A DNA stretch of 64,000 bases from an uncultured Acetatifactor sp. Lineage in GTDB: Bacteria > Bacillota > Clostridia > Lachnospirales > Lachnospiraceae. The notes under the pieces are model-generated. The model ran no database searches. It had not been told where the DNA came from and saw nothing but the letters and a program-made list of their open reading frames with translations. A program made the position numbers and the translations under genes. Location: assembly GCA_934426825.1 (NCBI GenBank), contig CAKRYI010000002.1, positions 124,001-188,000 of the forward strand, written 5' to 3'. Below are positions 1 to 9,511 of the stretch, piece by piece; position 1 is the first letter of the stretch; every line of letters begins with the position of its first letter.

Positions 1-838
1 ATTTGATTCTGCGGATTACCTTTTCCGTAATCTCAATTCTTCCTGCTTTCAAAAGGTTTCCCACAGCTCTCTTAAACTCGTTTTTGCTCATGCCGGTTTC
101 CCGCTTGATAATTTCCGGGGATACCTTGTCGTTAAAAGGCAGCACGCCGTCATAGCTGTCAATGACTTTCATGACCTCCTCGGCGTCCTTTCCAATCTGA
201 AGATATGCCTTCTCCCGGATGCTGAGATTTAACTTGCCGTCCTCATGCACCTTTGTGACTCTCGCCTGAATGTCCTGTCCGATTTCCGCCTTGCCGTACA
301 GCTCCTTCTTGGGAATCAGTGCGGAAAATACATTGTCCACCGCCACAAACGCACCAAAGTTATCGCTAATCTGGTAAACGCGTCCCCTGACCTGATCTCC
401 GGTGTGGTAGGGGCTGTCCGTTCTCAGGTTTTCATAGACATTCATGGTTGCACAAAGTCTGCCGCTCTTGTCAATGTAGAGTGACACCAGTACCTTGTCA
501 CCTTCTCTGACCCGTTTCGTCTGCTGTTTAAAAGGAAGAAACAAATCCTTTTCCAGACCCCAGTCCAGGAATGCGCCGAATTTGCCCACCTGTGCCACGG
601 TGAGTTCCGCCACCTGTCCCATCATCAGCTTCGGTGTGTTCACGGTGGCAATCATGCGGTCATCCGAGTCACGGTACAAAAACACTTCCACCGTGTCCCC
701 GATTTCACTGCCCTGCGGCACCTGCTTTGCCGGCAGCAAAACTCTTTCCTCCTGATGTTCCTTGGACGGAGACAGATAAACACCGAACTCCACTTTTTTC
801 ACTATCGTAAGAATCTGTTTTTCTCCCAGCTTCAACAT
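1..838 (-). CDS. cvfB: CvfB-family S1 RNA-binding protein (3' end at window edge)
   Basis: About 279 codons are visible, beginning at an ATG eight bases downstream of the thioesterase stop codon and running off the left edge. The frame reads MLKLGEKQILTIV at its start and ends in a basic RRIK tail, so probably only the last few codons or the stop are missing; the family is usually 280-300 residues. It contains S1-type beta-barrel repeats (segments such as VAELTVAQVGKFGAFLDWG and GDQVRGRVYQISDNFGAFV) and a C-terminal winged-helix-like segment. CvfB/YitL proteins bind RNA and influence virulence or stress gene expression in Firmicutes; the exact role here is inferred from family only. Likely co-transcribed with the thioesterase upstream. 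Confidence 0.85.
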   Translation of the reverse strand, partial: MLKLGEKQILTIVKKVEFGVYLSPSKEHQEERVLLPAKQVPQGSEIGDTVEVFLYRDSDDRMIATVNTPKLMMGQVAELTVAQVGKFGAFLDWGLEKDLFLPFKQQTKRVREGDKVLVSLYIDKSGRLCATMNVYENLRTDSPYHTGDQVRGRVYQISDNFGAFVAVDNVFSALIPKKELYGKAEIGQDIQARVTKVHEDGKLNLSIREKAYLQIGKDAEEVMKVIDSYDGVLPFNDKVSPEIIKRETGMSKNEFKRAVGNLLKAGRIEITEKVIRRIK

Positions 839-845
839 GAGACCG

Positions 846-1559
846 TCACGGCTCCTTTCGCAAAAATTCAACGGCTGCATGGGTATTTCCTTCTGCATCT
901 GCCAGATTGATAACACATCTGCCCGGTTCTACCGACACATAGGGGTACAGCACGTCATCCAGAAACGACTGTTTCTTATACTCCGCCCGCAGCTGTGCCA
1001 CCGCAAAATCCTCCGGCAGAAATTCCATTGCGATACTCACATACTGACCATTATTCACATGGTGGTTGGTATCTAAATGGTGTTTCTTAATGACAATGGG
1101 CTCTCTCTCCTCACCGCCTGCCGGTATGACAATCTTGCGCGGCGCATAATCCATGGGAAGTTTCTCGCCCAGCTGATAGCTTTCCAGTATTTTGGAGGTG
1201 GGCATATCCGGTTTCCCGGTCTTTAAATTCAGCAGACACCACAAAGAGTTTGCCACTGCAAGGGTCTCACCCTCCATGGACTGCATCACAAAGTTACGAT
1301 ATCCCAAAAATCCTTTAAATCCATACGGTATGGTTCCAATCTTTACCTTTTCACAGACATCCGGGTAACGGTTTACCACAATCTGCCATGACGACAACGC
1401 CCACACCATGTGGATGTCCTGCATGTAACCCACTCCCACTCCCAAGTCCTCGGACTGGAAAGTGGAACAATCCTGAAAGTAATTCAGGAGAGAAGCCATG
1501 GTCAGCTTTCCGTCGCTGTCAGACTCGCTGTAGCGAATCCGGCTCTCAAATGTGTACAT
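846..1559 (-). CDS. Acyl-ACP thioesterase (FatA/FatB family)
   Basis: A 237-residue double hot-dog thioesterase that hydrolyses acyl-ACP to release free fatty acid in the cytoplasm. The N-terminal half has the hot-dog segment around TMASLLNYFQDCS and the C-terminal half carries the typical NHHVNNGQYV stretch, in which Asn and His are the expected catalytic residues. Length fits the bacterial family. The frame stays open 19 codons further upstream, but those codons belong to a dispersed repeat; I place the start at the ATG preceded by GAGG six bases away, giving MYTFESRIRYSESD, a family-like N-terminus. Its leader and ribosome binding site are therefore supplied by leader repeat copy A. Probably co-transcribed with cvfB. 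Confidence 0.9.
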   Translation of the reverse strand: MYTFESRIRYSESDSDGKLTMASLLNYFQDCSTFQSEDLGVGVGYMQDIHMVWALSSWQIVVNRYPDVCEKVKIGTIPYGFKGFLGYRNFVMQSMEGETLAVANSLWCLLNLKTGKPDMPTSKILESYQLGEKLPMDYAPRKIVIPAGGEEREPIVIKKHHLDTNHHVNNGQYVSIAMEFLPEDFAVAQLRAEYKKQSFLDDVLYPYVSVEPGRCVINLADAEGNTHAAVEFLRKEP

Positions 1560-1633
1560 TTTTTTCCTCATTTCTGCGCACGTTCTTTGCGCATAACGAG
1601 TTTGTGTCAAGTGCACGCAGACACAAATCTCGT
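1560..1633 (-). repeat. Dispersed RBS-bearing leader element, copy A (short form)
   Basis: This is one of four near-identical blocks that end exactly at a start codon. Read on the minus strand it has a GAG-TTTGTGTC / GACACAAA-CTC stem, a TGCGC-AAAGAAC-GTGCGCA stem, then AGAAATGAGGA as the ribosome binding site. Copy A lacks the AT-rich hairpin that begins the other three copies. The block is open in frame with the downstream gene through a GTG or TTG, so a short N-terminal extension cannot be excluded. Confidence 0.85.
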
Positions 1634-1670
1634 TGCCTCCAAATTCTGTTTTGCTTATGTACGCGTATTT

Positions 1671-2669
1671 TTATACAATCAACTGCCAGATCATCAGTCC
1701 AATCCAGACCAGACAGTACAGTATCATTCCAAGGTTGAGAATCACGGTACTGAATCTCTTTTTCCTGGGAATAACCACCTCTCCCGGCTCCACCGTGAAT
1801 TTCTTGCGGAACACGATAAACAGCACAATACCGGTAATCACAACGGCGAATACCACAAATACAAATACCATATACAGAATCCATACCGGCAGATTTGACA
1901 TTATCGCATCCATGACTGCATTCGGGTCACCGGACGACGCTGCTTCCATATACTCGTCCAGATTCAGTGCCTTTACCAGGGACAATCCGATTACACTTCC
2001 CACAAAGTTCACAATCATGTGGATTCCGATGGTATATTTTAACTTTCCGGTTTTTACATAAAGGAATGCAAGGAACATTCCCATCAGAAACGCATAGGCG
2101 AACTGGTTCAGATTTCCATGGAACAGTCCGAACATCAGACCGGACAAAACAATGGAAACTCCCTGTCCGTAGCGCACTGTGGAGTCCACAATCAGTTTAC
2201 GGAAAATAAATTCTTCCGCAAACGGCGCTGCAATCACGGTATATAGAACCGTCAGAAGCATATTGGTGTCGCCCACCGCCGACAAAAGCACATTGTCCAC
2301 CGCACCGCCTTTTACAAAGCCAATCAATGTGGTAATGACAGTTCCCACCAGATTGCCCAGAATCATCAGGCAGTAGCACATCATAACAGCAAGCACAAAC
2401 TGTCCCACTTTCATGGAGTGCTGCTCCGGTGCCTTGGCGGGCACATTCTTTTTCATCAACAGAATGATTAACGGCATGCCTACCGCATAAATCGGTACAA
2501 AACTGAGGACAAACAAAACTACGTTAGAATTTTCCAGCCACTCCGGTTTCAGCCATGCCAACAGTGCCTGCAATCCAATCTGCAACACAAACAGCGCCGC
2601 CACACCAACCAGATAACACAACCCAATCTTTGAAAAATGCTTCTTCGCTACTTTTAATTCTTCCATCAC
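1671..2669 (-). CDS. CPBP-family intramembrane metalloprotease (CAAX protease-like)
   Basis: A 332-residue polytopic membrane protein with about eight hydrophobic segments. The CPBP/ABI signature is complete: EEFIFRK at about residues 152-158, FHGNLNQ at 183-189 and HMIVN at 217-221, supplying the glutamates and histidines of the presumed active site in the membrane. Family members process prenylated proteins in eukaryotes and bacteriocins or immunity factors in bacteria; the substrate here is unknown. The start MMEELKVAKKHF follows a purine-rich GAGGGAGAG. Leader repeat copy A begins 38 bases after its stop codon, so it may be transcribed together with the thioesterase. Confidence 0.88.
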   Translation of the reverse strand: MMEELKVAKKHFSKIGLCYLVGVAALFVLQIGLQALLAWLKPEWLENSNVVLFVLSFVPIYAVGMPLIILLMKKNVPAKAPEQHSMKVGQFVLAVMMCYCLMILGNLVGTVITTLIGFVKGGAVDNVLLSAVGDTNMLLTVLYTVIAAPFAEEFIFRKLIVDSTVRYGQGVSIVLSGLMFGLFHGNLNQFAYAFLMGMFLAFLYVKTGKLKYTIGIHMIVNFVGSVIGLSLVKALNLDEYMEAASSGDPNAVMDAIMSNLPVWILYMVFVFVVFAVVITGIVLFIVFRKKFTVEPGEVVIPRKKRFSTVILNLGMILYCLVWIGLMIWQLIV

Positions 2670-2862
2670 TGCTCTCCCTCTTTTTGTACTTTACAACAAC
2701 CCTTATCATCTTCATTATACTCACAATCCCCCATTTCCACAAGGGATTATAATATTGTTACTATATTCTTCTGCATATATTGCTACTGTATTGTCCTGCC
2801 CCACTTAAACGATATTGCCCTGCTCCACCCAAACTTTCCCTGTCACATCTTACCCTTTTCCC

Positions 2863-3008
2863 GATGCGAAGCAAATATTTCCAACGAAGTTCCTTAAAAA
2901 ACGTCGGTACTAAGATTTTCGGAGCAACAGCGAACGAAAATCTGTATGTACCGCTACGTTTTTTGCGGAGCGAAAGCGTAACTGAGTGGAAATATTTGCG
3001 CCCGCATC
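2863..3008. repeat. Branched palindromic intergenic element, copy 1
   Basis: An imperfect palindrome between the CPBP protease gene and tRNA-Gln. The outer arms pair GATGCG...GCAAATATTTCC with GGAAATATTTGC...CGCATC. Inside lie a CGGTAC/GTACCG arm continuing into AGATTTTCG/CGAAAATCT, and a small GC-GAAA-GC hairpin. Copies 2 and 3 are at 7994-8139 and 43598-43696. Open frames on both strands through it are by-products of the palindrome and not genes. Confidence 0.85.
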
Positions 3009-3054
3009 GACATAAGCATAAATCCACACTCAAAATCTTTCCGCATTTTGTGTC

Positions 3055-3085
3055 AAAAAAATCCCAGAAGTTTTCTCCTGGGATT
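3055..3085 (-). terminator. Rho-independent terminator of tRNA-Gln
   Basis: On the minus strand ATCCCAG-GAGAAAACTT-CTGGGAT is followed by a run of seven T, immediately downstream of the tRNA gene. Confidence 0.88.
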
Positions 3086-3091
3086 CTTAAG

Positions 3092-3163
3092 CAGGGCTAC
3101 AAGGATTCGAACCTTGAAATGACGGAGTCAGAGTCCGTTGCCTTACCGTTTGGCGATAGCCCT
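3092..3163 (-). tRNA. tRNA-Gln(CTG)
   Basis: Read on the minus strand the gene folds as a standard cloverleaf. The acceptor stem is AGGGCTA/TAGCCCT with discriminator G, as in bacterial tRNA-Gln. The anticodon stem ACGGA/TCCGT encloses the loop CTCTGAC, giving anticodon CTG, which reads CAG. The T arm contains GGTTCGAATCC. CCA is not encoded. The first acceptor pair is a weak A-T, also usual for tRNA-Gln. A terminator follows directly. Confidence 0.93.
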
Positions 3164-3298
3164 ATTTCGTATTACTTGATGTATTATACATGAAGTATTT
3201 TCATTTTGCAATACCTAATTTCATTTTTTTGCAAATTTTCAGAACAAAAAATACAATTCTGATGGATTCCCGTTAAAACGTGCGCCCGCCGGGCGTGC

Positions 3299-3338
3299 AA
3301 AAAAGAACGCCGCACAACCATCCGGCTGCGCAGCGTTC
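3299..3338 (-). terminator. Terminator of the first glutamine synthetase gene
   Basis: Minus-strand hairpin GAACGC..GCGCA / TGCG-GCGTTC followed by six T, about 40 bases past the stop codon at 3377. Confidence 0.85.
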
Positions 3339-3376
3339 CTTCTATTATATAAAAGGAAAAGTATTGGGTGTCGTAA

Positions 3377-5497
3377 TTACACTTCGAAAATCAAATCACC
3401 ATAGGTAGGCATCGGCCATACGCTCTTGTCCACCATCATCTCCAGTGCGTCTACCGGGCTTCTCAAAGCCTCCATATCCGCAAAGACTTCATCCTTAAAG
3501 AAGAATGCAAGCTCTTTCTGGTTTTCGATGGTTGCAGCTTTTGCCGCTGCTGCCTCCAGAGCAACCAGTGCTTTCTTAGCCTCTGCCAGTTTTGCGGAAA
3601 CCGCTGCCAGCTCCTCGGACTGTACCGTTGCGTCAGCGCCTGCTTCTTTCACGGTGATAACGGTATCTGCAAGAGACTTGGTATATTTGATTACTGCGGG
3701 AAGAATCTGTTTCTTTGCCATATCTATCATGGTCAGAGCCTCGATATTGATGGTCTTGGAATAGGTTTCATACAAAATCTCTTCACGGGAAACCAGTTCC
3801 GCCTTGGTAAAGATACCGAATTTTTCAAACAGCTTGATGGATTTCTCGGTTGTCAAAGTTGCGGATGCCTCCACCATGGACTTGATGTTGGGAAGTCCAC
3901 GTCTTTCAGCTTCCACTACCCACTCATCCGAGTAACCGTTTCCGTTGAAAATAATTCTCTGATGCTCGGTCAGATATTTCTTAATCAAATCATGTACGGC
4001 AATATCGAAGTTTCCGGCTTCCTTTGCAGGCTCCAGAATATCAGCCGCCTCGCAGAATGCCTCTGCCACGATGGCGTTCAAGGTGGTGTTCGGACTTCCG
4101 ATGGAATCCGCACTACCTACCATACGGAACTCAAACTTGTTGCCGGTGAATGCAAAAGGTGAAGTTCTGTTACGGTCTGTTGCGTCTTTGTTCAAATCAG
4201 GCAGGGTTGACACGCCTGTCATAAGTTTTCCACCCTGAATGGAGTGGGTTGCTTCTCCGGTCTCCACCAGCTGTCTTACAACATCCTCAAGCTGTTCGCC
4301 CAAGAATACGGAGATAATTGCGGGGGGTGCCTCGTTTGCGCCAAGTCTGTGGTCGTTTCCTACGTCGGAAGCGCTCTGACGAAGCAGGTCTGCGTGAATA
4401 TCAACTGCCTTCAGGATACATGCCAGTACCAAAAGGAACTGGATGTTCTCATTGGGGGTATCGCCGGGGTCTAACAGGTTCACACCGTTATCCGTTCCCA
4501 GTGACCAGTTATTATGCTTACCGGAACCGTTCACACCGGCAAAAGGTTTTTCATGAAGCAGACAGGTCATTCCGTGACGTCCTGCCACCTTTTTCATGGT
4601 CTCCATTACCAGCTGGTTGTGGTCTACCGCGATATTGGCTGTCTCATAAATGGGTGCCAGTTCATGCTGTGCGGGTGCAACCTCGTTGTGCTGGGTCTTA
4701 GCGGTAACGCCCAGTTTCCACAGTTCAATGTTCAAATCCTTCATGAAGGAGCCGACTCTCTCACGGATGGTTCCGAAATAGTGATCCTCCAGTTCCTGTC
4801 CCTTGGGAGCGGGTGCACCGAACAGGGTACGTCCGGCAAAAATCAAATCCTCACGTTTTAAGTATTTCTCTCTGTCTACCAAAAAGTATTCCTGCTCCGG
4901 TCCAACGCTTGCAACAACCTTGGTTGCGTCGGTGTTACCGAACAGTCTTACAATACGGAGCGCCTGCTCGCTGATTGCCTCCATGGAACGAAGAAGCGGT
5001 GTTTTCTTATCCAGCGCCTCACCCTTGTAAGAGCAGAATGCGGTGGGAATGCAAAGAATTACGCCGGTAGCATCTTCTTTCAAAAAAGCAGGTGAGGTAA
5101 TATCCCATGCGGTATAGCCTCTTGCCTCAAAGGTGGCACGCAGACCGCCGGAGGGGAATGAGGAGGCATCCGGTTCACCTTTTATCAGTTCCTTGCCGGA
5201 GAACTCCATCAGCATTTTGCCTTCTTCATCCGGATGGGTTACAAACGCATCATGCTTTTCTGCAGTAATGCCGGTCAAAGGCTGGAACCAGTGAGTATAA
5301 TGGGTAGCGCCGTTCTCGACTGCCCAGTCCTTCATAGCCTTTGCTACCACGTCAGCGGTTGCAGGAGATAACTCGCCGCCCTGATCCATGATTTTCTTAA
5401 CCTCTTTGTATACATTCCTGGGCAGTCTCTCTTTCATCTTACCAAGAGTGAATACTTTGCTGGCAAAAATCTCTTCCACGTTTAATACTTCGCTCAT
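3377..5497 (-). CDS. glnN: Glutamine synthetase type III (copy 1)
   Basis: A 706-residue type III glutamine synthetase, which makes glutamine from glutamate, ammonia and ATP in the cytoplasm. Length is normal for the GlnN group and far above the 440-470 residues of type I enzymes. Diagnostic stretches are [15 protein letters not shown] near residue 115, [16 protein letters not shown] near 320 and [17 protein letters not shown] near 465. The start ATG follows AAGGAGG with good spacing. It lies about 190 bases downstream of a second paralog (5692-7803) but has its own promoter and a leader with a terminator-like hairpin, so the two copies are probably controlled separately. Confidence 0.95.
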   Translation of the reverse strand: MSEVLNVEEIFASKVFTLGKMKERLPRNVYKEVKKIMDQGGELSPATADVVAKAMKDWAVENGATHYTHWFQPLTGITAEKHDAFVTHPDEEGKMLMEFSGKELIKGEPDASSFPSGGLRATFEARGYTAWDITSPAFLKEDATGVILCIPTAFCSYKGEALDKKTPLLRSMEAISEQALRIVRLFGNTDATKVVASVGPEQEYFLVDREKYLKREDLIFAGRTLFGAPAPKGQELEDHYFGTIRERVGSFMKDLNIELWKLGVTAKTQHNEVAPAQHELAPIYETANIAVDHNQLVMETMKKVAGRHGMTCLLHEKPFAGVNGSGKHNNWSLGTDNGVNLLDPGDTPNENIQFLLVLACILKAVDIHADLLRQSASDVGNDHRLGANEAPPAIISVFLGEQLEDVVRQLVETGEATHSIQGGKLMTGVSTLPDLNKDATDRNRTSPFAFTGNKFEFRMVGSADSIGSPNTTLNAIVAEAFCEAADILEPAKEAGNFDIAVHDLIKKYLTEHQRIIFNGNGYSDEWVVEAERRGLPNIKSMVEASATLTTEKSIKLFEKFGIFTKAELVSREEILYETYSKTINIEALTMIDMAKKQILPAVIKYTKSLADTVITVKEAGADATVQSEELAAVSAKLAEAKKALVALEAAAAKAATIENQKELAFFFKDEVFADMEALRSPVDALEMMVDKSVWPMPTYGDLIFEV

Positions 5498-5649
5498 CTA
5501 CTTTTCCTCCTTGTTTCTCAATATTTTTCAAACAAAAAAGGCGCTACACTCCCTGTGTAAACGCCTTCGTTTCTCTTGAAAAAATATTAATTTGTGAGGA
5601 TTGCTCCTCTATGGCTCATTACTATACAACATAATTTTTTTGATTGCAA
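5498..5649 (-). promoter_or_regulatory. Promoter and attenuator-like leader of glnN copy 1
   Basis: On the minus strand a strong promoter, TTGCAA (5644-5649), 17 bp, TATAGT (5621-5626), is followed by a small hairpin GAGG-AGCAAT-CCTC (5596-5609). Then comes a larger hairpin beginning AAGGCG and ending CGCCTT followed by T-rich sequence (5534-5567), which looks like an intrinsic terminator. The ribosome binding site AAGGAGG lies beyond it. A terminator between promoter and gene suggests regulated read-through. ANTAR proteins control such leaders of nitrogen genes in other Clostridia, but these loops do not match that consensus cleanly. Confidence 0.65.
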
Positions 5650-5691
5650 GTACTTTTTTAAAAAATTTTTTGATAATCTTTTTCGCCCGTC

Positions 5692-7803
5692 TTATACCTC
5701 AAAGAGCAAATCCGCATAGGTCGGGAACGGCCAGAACTGTTTATCCACCAGTTTTTCCAGTTCATCCGCCGGTTTTCTCAGTTCATTCATTGCCACCATA
5801 ACCTTGTCATGATAGCAGAATGCCTGCTCTTTTCCTCTGGGCATGGCAGAGGCTTTCTTTTCCTCTTCCAACAGCGCCTCTTCCGCTCTCTCCATCTCCG
5901 TCAGCTTATCCGTAACCTGTTTGAGCATTCTCGCCGGCACATAGGTGTCTCCGCCGGCTTCCTTTATTGCCAGAACGGAATCCGCCAGCGTCTTGCTGTA
6001 TTTCATTACCGCAGGAATAATCTGCTTATTTGCCATATCTATCATGGTAAGCGCTTCAATGTTGATGGTCTTGGCATAGGTCTCATAGAGAACCTCCGCA
6101 CGGGAACGCAGCTCCGCTTCCGTGAAAATGCCAAACTTTTCAAACAGATGGATTGCCTTTGGTGTTGTCAGGGTATCCACCGCATCGACCATGGAAGGAA
6201 TATTGGGCAGTCCTCTTCTTGCCGCCTCTTCTTCCCACTCCTTGGCATAGCCGTTTCCGTTGAAAATAATGCGCTGATGCTCGGTCATGTACTCCTTAAT
6301 CAGGTCATGCACCGCCATATCGAAATCTTCCGCACCTTCCAGTCTGTCTGCCGCTTCGCAGAAAGCCTCCGCCACAATGGCATTCAGGGTGGTGTTGGGG
6401 CTTCCGATGGAATCTTCGCTTCCCACCATGCGGAACTCAAATTTATTTCCCGTAAAAGCAAAAGGTGAAGTGCGGTTTCTGTCCGTTGCATCTTTCACAA
6501 AATCAGGCAGGGTCGACACACCGGTGCGCAGCACACCGCCCTCTTTCAGAGAATCCGCCTTACCGGTTTCCACAAGCTGTGCCACAACGTCCTCCAACTG
6601 TTCCCCTAAGAAAATAGAGATGATTGCCGGAGGCGCCTCATAACCGCCGAGTCTGTGGTCATTGCCCACATTGGAGGCACTCTGACGGAGCAAATCCGCA
6701 TGGGTATCCACCGCTTTCATGATACATGCCAGCACTAACAAAAACTGGATATTTTCATTGGGAGTCTGTCCGGGCTCCAAAAGATTTACACCGTTATCCG
6801 TGGTAATGGACCAGTTGTTATGTTTACCGGAACCGTTGACACCGGCAAAAGGTTTCTCATGCAGCATACAGCGCAGACCGTGTTTTCCCGCCACACGTTT
6901 CAATGTCTCCATCACAAGCTGGTTGTGGTCTACCGCCACATTGGCAGATTCGTAAATCGGTGCAACCTCATGCTGTGCGGGTGCCGCCTCGTTGTGCTGG
7001 GTCTTGGAAGTAACACCCAGCTTCCACAGTTCCACGTTTACGTCGCGCATAAATCCGCCGATACGCTCCCGGATAACACCAAAATAATGGTCATCCATCT
7101 CCTGTCCCTTCGGAGCAGGTGCGCCGTACAGCGTTCTGCCGGCAAATATAATATCTTCACGCTTCAGGGCTTTTGCGGAATCCACCAGAAAATACTCCTG
7201 TTCTGCGCCCACAGAGGGCAGTACCTTGGTCGCTTCCGTGTTGCCGAACAAACGAACAATACGAATCGCCTGTTTGCTCAGTGCCTCCATGGAACGAAGC
7301 AGGGGAGTTTTCTTATCCAGTGCCTCGCCTTTATAAGAACAAAATGCAGTAGGGATGCAAAGAGTCGGTCCGGTTGCCGTCTCTTTGATAAAAGCCGGGG
7401 AGGTAATATCCCATGTGGTATAGCCTCTCGCCTCAAAGGTTGCCCGCAGTCCGCCGGAAGGGAAAGAAGAAGCATCCGGCTCTCCCTTAATCAGTTCCTT
7501 GCCGGAAAACTCCATAATCATTCGTCCGTCTTCGTCCGGATGGGTCACAAAAGCGTCGTGTTTCTCTGCCGTAATTCCTGTCAGCGGCTGGAACCAGTGG
7601 GTGTAATGCGTCGCGCCATTCTCAATCGCCCAATCCTTCATGGCTGCCGCAACCACATCTGCCGTTCCCAGAGAAAGCTCACCGCCCTGATCCATGACCT
7701 TTTTCACTTCTTTATAAGTACTCTTGGGGAGTCTCTCTTTCATTTTGCCAAGGGTAAATACCTTACTGGCAAAAAGTTTTTCTACATTCAATTCCTCGCA
7801 CAT
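5692..7803 (-). CDS. glnN: Glutamine synthetase type III (copy 2)
   Basis: A 703-residue paralog of the enzyme at 3377-5497, colinear over its whole length and clearly a tandem duplicate that has diverged. The type III signatures are retained: [35 protein letters not shown] and [17 protein letters not shown]. Differences cluster in the last quarter, where the helical segment after about residue 630 is much altered. No active-site loss is visible, so both copies are expected to be functional. It has its own promoter and a short leader without the terminator hairpin seen in front of copy 1. Confidence 0.95.
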   Translation of the reverse strand: MCEELNVEKLFASKVFTLGKMKERLPKSTYKEVKKVMDQGGELSLGTADVVAAAMKDWAIENGATHYTHWFQPLTGITAEKHDAFVTHPDEDGRMIMEFSGKELIKGEPDASSFPSGGLRATFEARGYTTWDITSPAFIKETATGPTLCIPTAFCSYKGEALDKKTPLLRSMEALSKQAIRIVRLFGNTEATKVLPSVGAEQEYFLVDSAKALKREDIIFAGRTLYGAPAPKGQEMDDHYFGVIRERIGGFMRDVNVELWKLGVTSKTQHNEAAPAQHEVAPIYESANVAVDHNQLVMETLKRVAGKHGLRCMLHEKPFAGVNGSGKHNNWSITTDNGVNLLEPGQTPNENIQFLLVLACIMKAVDTHADLLRQSASNVGNDHRLGGYEAPPAIISIFLGEQLEDVVAQLVETGKADSLKEGGVLRTGVSTLPDFVKDATDRNRTSPFAFTGNKFEFRMVGSEDSIGSPNTTLNAIVAEAFCEAADRLEGAEDFDMAVHDLIKEYMTEHQRIIFNGNGYAKEWEEEAARRGLPNIPSMVDAVDTLTTPKAIHLFEKFGIFTEAELRSRAEVLYETYAKTINIEALTMIDMANKQIIPAVMKYSKTLADSVLAIKEAGGDTYVPARMLKQVTDKLTEMERAEEALLEEEKKASAMPRGKEQAFCYHDKVMVAMNELRKPADELEKLVDKQFWPFPTYADLLFEV

Positions 7804-7847
7804 GTCCCTACTTTCCTTCCATCTACTATAGGTTTACTATCTTGTAT

Positions 7848-7877
7848 AGTTTACAACATGTGCGTTATAGTGGTCAA
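7848..7877 (-). promoter_or_regulatory. Promoter of glnN copy 2
   Basis: On the minus strand TTGACC (7872-7877), 18 bp, TAAACT (7848-7853), about 40 bases before the ATG. No terminator-like hairpin lies between it and the gene. Confidence 0.55.
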
Positions 7878-7993
7878 TGCTTATTTTCCCGCAGGCCTAT
7901 GTTTCTTTCTCACAGTGCACGGTTCCTTTTCCCACAGTTCTCCGCTTCTTATCTCACAAATCAATATTTCTTTTCCTACACTTTCCGTTTTCC

Positions 7994-8139
7994 GGACGCA
8001 CGCAAATATTTCCGCGAAGTTCCTTAAAAAACGTCGGTACTAGGATTTTCGGAGCGCAAGCGAACGAAAATCCATATGTACCGCTACGTTTTTTACGGAG
8101 CGAGAGCGTAACTGAGCGGGAATATTTGTGGATGCGTCC
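7994..8139. repeat. Branched palindromic intergenic element, copy 2
   Basis: The same element as at 2863-3008, in the same orientation, between the U32 gene and glnN copy 2. The outer arms are GGACGCA and TGCGTCC instead of GATGCG and CGCATC, and the inner arm is GGATTTTCG/CGAAAATCC instead of AGATTTTCG/CGAAAATCT. Both changes keep the pairing. The small hairpin is GC-GAGA-GC. Confidence 0.85.
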
Positions 8140-8190
8140 GTATAAATGCGAACTGTAAAGAATCAATAATTTTACTCTTTATTTTACAAC

Positions 8191-9495
8191 TTATTTTGTA
8201 CTCTCTTTCACGCGCAGCAAATCATAATGCTCCGGCGCAACAGACAACTTTATCCACAGCACCTGCTTCGGATGGGGCGCGCTGTCCACACTTTCCCCCT
8301 CTTCATTGTACATTGCCTCCACTATAACCGGCACATTCACACCATCCGGTTTCATAATCTCTATGGAATCTCCCACGCAGAATTTATTGCGCTGTTCAAT
8401 GCGGCACAGCATATCTTCCTTGTCCAATCCCTCCGGCAGCGTCTTCCAAACGTCCCCAGCCGCCGCAACCGCCTCCACAATTCCCAGATAGATATACTCA
8501 TTCACATAAGTATTGTTGTCATAAATCTGGGTATTTTCATCCGGTTTTCCAAAATAAAATCCGGTAGTAAACTGTCTGTACGTGCACTTTGAGATTTCCG
8601 CTTTATACCAGTCCATATTGGCGCGGTATTTTTCGGGACTCTCGAAATAATCATCAATGGCTTTGCGGTAAGTTCTCGCAACCGTCGCCACATAGAGCGC
8701 TGTTTTCATGCGTCCCTCGATTTTCAGGCTGTCGATTCCCGCCTCCACCAATTCCGGAATATGCTCAATCATGCACAAATCCTTGGAATTGAAAATATAG
8801 GTTCCCCGCTCATTTTCATAAACCGGCAGATACTCTCCGGGTCTGGTCTCCTCCACCACCGCATATTTCCAGCGGCAGGGATGGGTACAGGCGCCCCGGT
8901 TAGCGTCCCTCCCGGTAAAATAATTACTCAAAAGGCACCTTCCCGAATAGGAAATACACATGGCACCGTGCACAAAACTCTCAATTTCCATTTCCTCCGG
9001 GATATGCTCCCTGATGGTGCGAATCTCCGCAAGGGAAAGCTCTCTGGCTGACACTACCCGCTTTGCTCCCTGTTTCCACCAAAAAAGGTAGGTCCGGTAG
9101 TTGGTATTATTCGCCTGTGTGGAGATGTGGATTTCCACCTGCGGCCACACTTCCTTCGCTATGGTGAACATTCCGGGGTCGGAAATGATAAGGGCGTCCG
9201 CTGTCTCCGGTTTCATGTCCCGAAGCTCGGCAAAATATTTTCCCGCAGCTTCCAAATCATAGTTATGTGCCAGAATATTGGCGGTCACATATACCTTTAC
9301 CCCATGGGCATGGGCAAAAGCGATTCCTTCCGCCATCTCCTCCATGGAGAAATTTTTGGCTTTTGCGCGCAGACCGAATGCCTCGCCGCCGATATACACG
9401 GCATCCGCTCCAAATATCACCGCCGTTTTCAAAACTTCCAGACTGCTCGCCGGTATGAGAAGTTCCGGCTTTCTGTGTATCGTGTTCTGTTCCAT
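8191..9495 (-). CDS. trhP: U32-family protein, probable tRNA wobble-uridine hydroxylase TrhP
   Basis: A 434-residue member of the peptidase U32 family. The family signature spans about residues 172-210, from ESFVHGAMCISYSGRC to GACTHPCRWKY, with cysteines at 180, 187, 203 and 207. Members next to a YrrM-type methyltransferase act in prephenate-dependent hydroxylation of U34 in tRNA, the first step to 5-methoxyuridine, rather than as proteases. Here the methyltransferase (9512-10156) is directly upstream, matching the yrrL-yrrM-yrrN-yrrO order of Bacillus subtilis, with one U32 gene where Bacillus has two. The start follows GGGAGAATCCTT. The hydroxylase role is inferred from family and context. 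Confidence 0.82.
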   Translation of the reverse strand: MEQNTIHRKPELLIPASSLEVLKTAVIFGADAVYIGGEAFGLRAKAKNFSMEEMAEGIAFAHAHGVKVYVTANILAHNYDLEAAGKYFAELRDMKPETADALIISDPGMFTIAKEVWPQVEIHISTQANNTNYRTYLFWWKQGAKRVVSARELSLAEIRTIREHIPEEMEIESFVHGAMCISYSGRCLLSNYFTGRDANRGACTHPCRWKYAVVEETRPGEYLPVYENERGTYIFNSKDLCMIEHIPELVEAGIDSLKIEGRMKTALYVATVARTYRKAIDDYFESPEKYRANMDWYKAEISKCTYRQFTTGFYFGKPDENTQIYDNNTYVNEYIYLGIVEAVAAAGDVWKTLPEGLDKEDMLCRIEQRNKFCVGDSIEIMKPDGVNVPVIVEAMYNEEGESVDSAPHPKQVLWIKLSVAPEHYDLLRVKESTK

Positions 9496-9511
9496 AAGGA
9501 TTCTCCCAAAA

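Noticed and set aside
2780..3193. Plus-strand open frame of 137 codons across palindromic copy 1, with a similar frame at 7877-8158
   Set aside because: The shared peptide (SSLKNVGT...) arises because the same palindromic repeat is open on both strands; there is no consistent start or ribosome binding site, and the arms vary in a pairing-preserving rather than codon-preserving way.
5534..5609. ANTAR-type dual hairpin in the glnN leader
   Set aside because: The layout is suggestive, but neither loop fits the A-x-x-G-x-x hexaloop rule, so I report an attenuator-like leader of unknown type.
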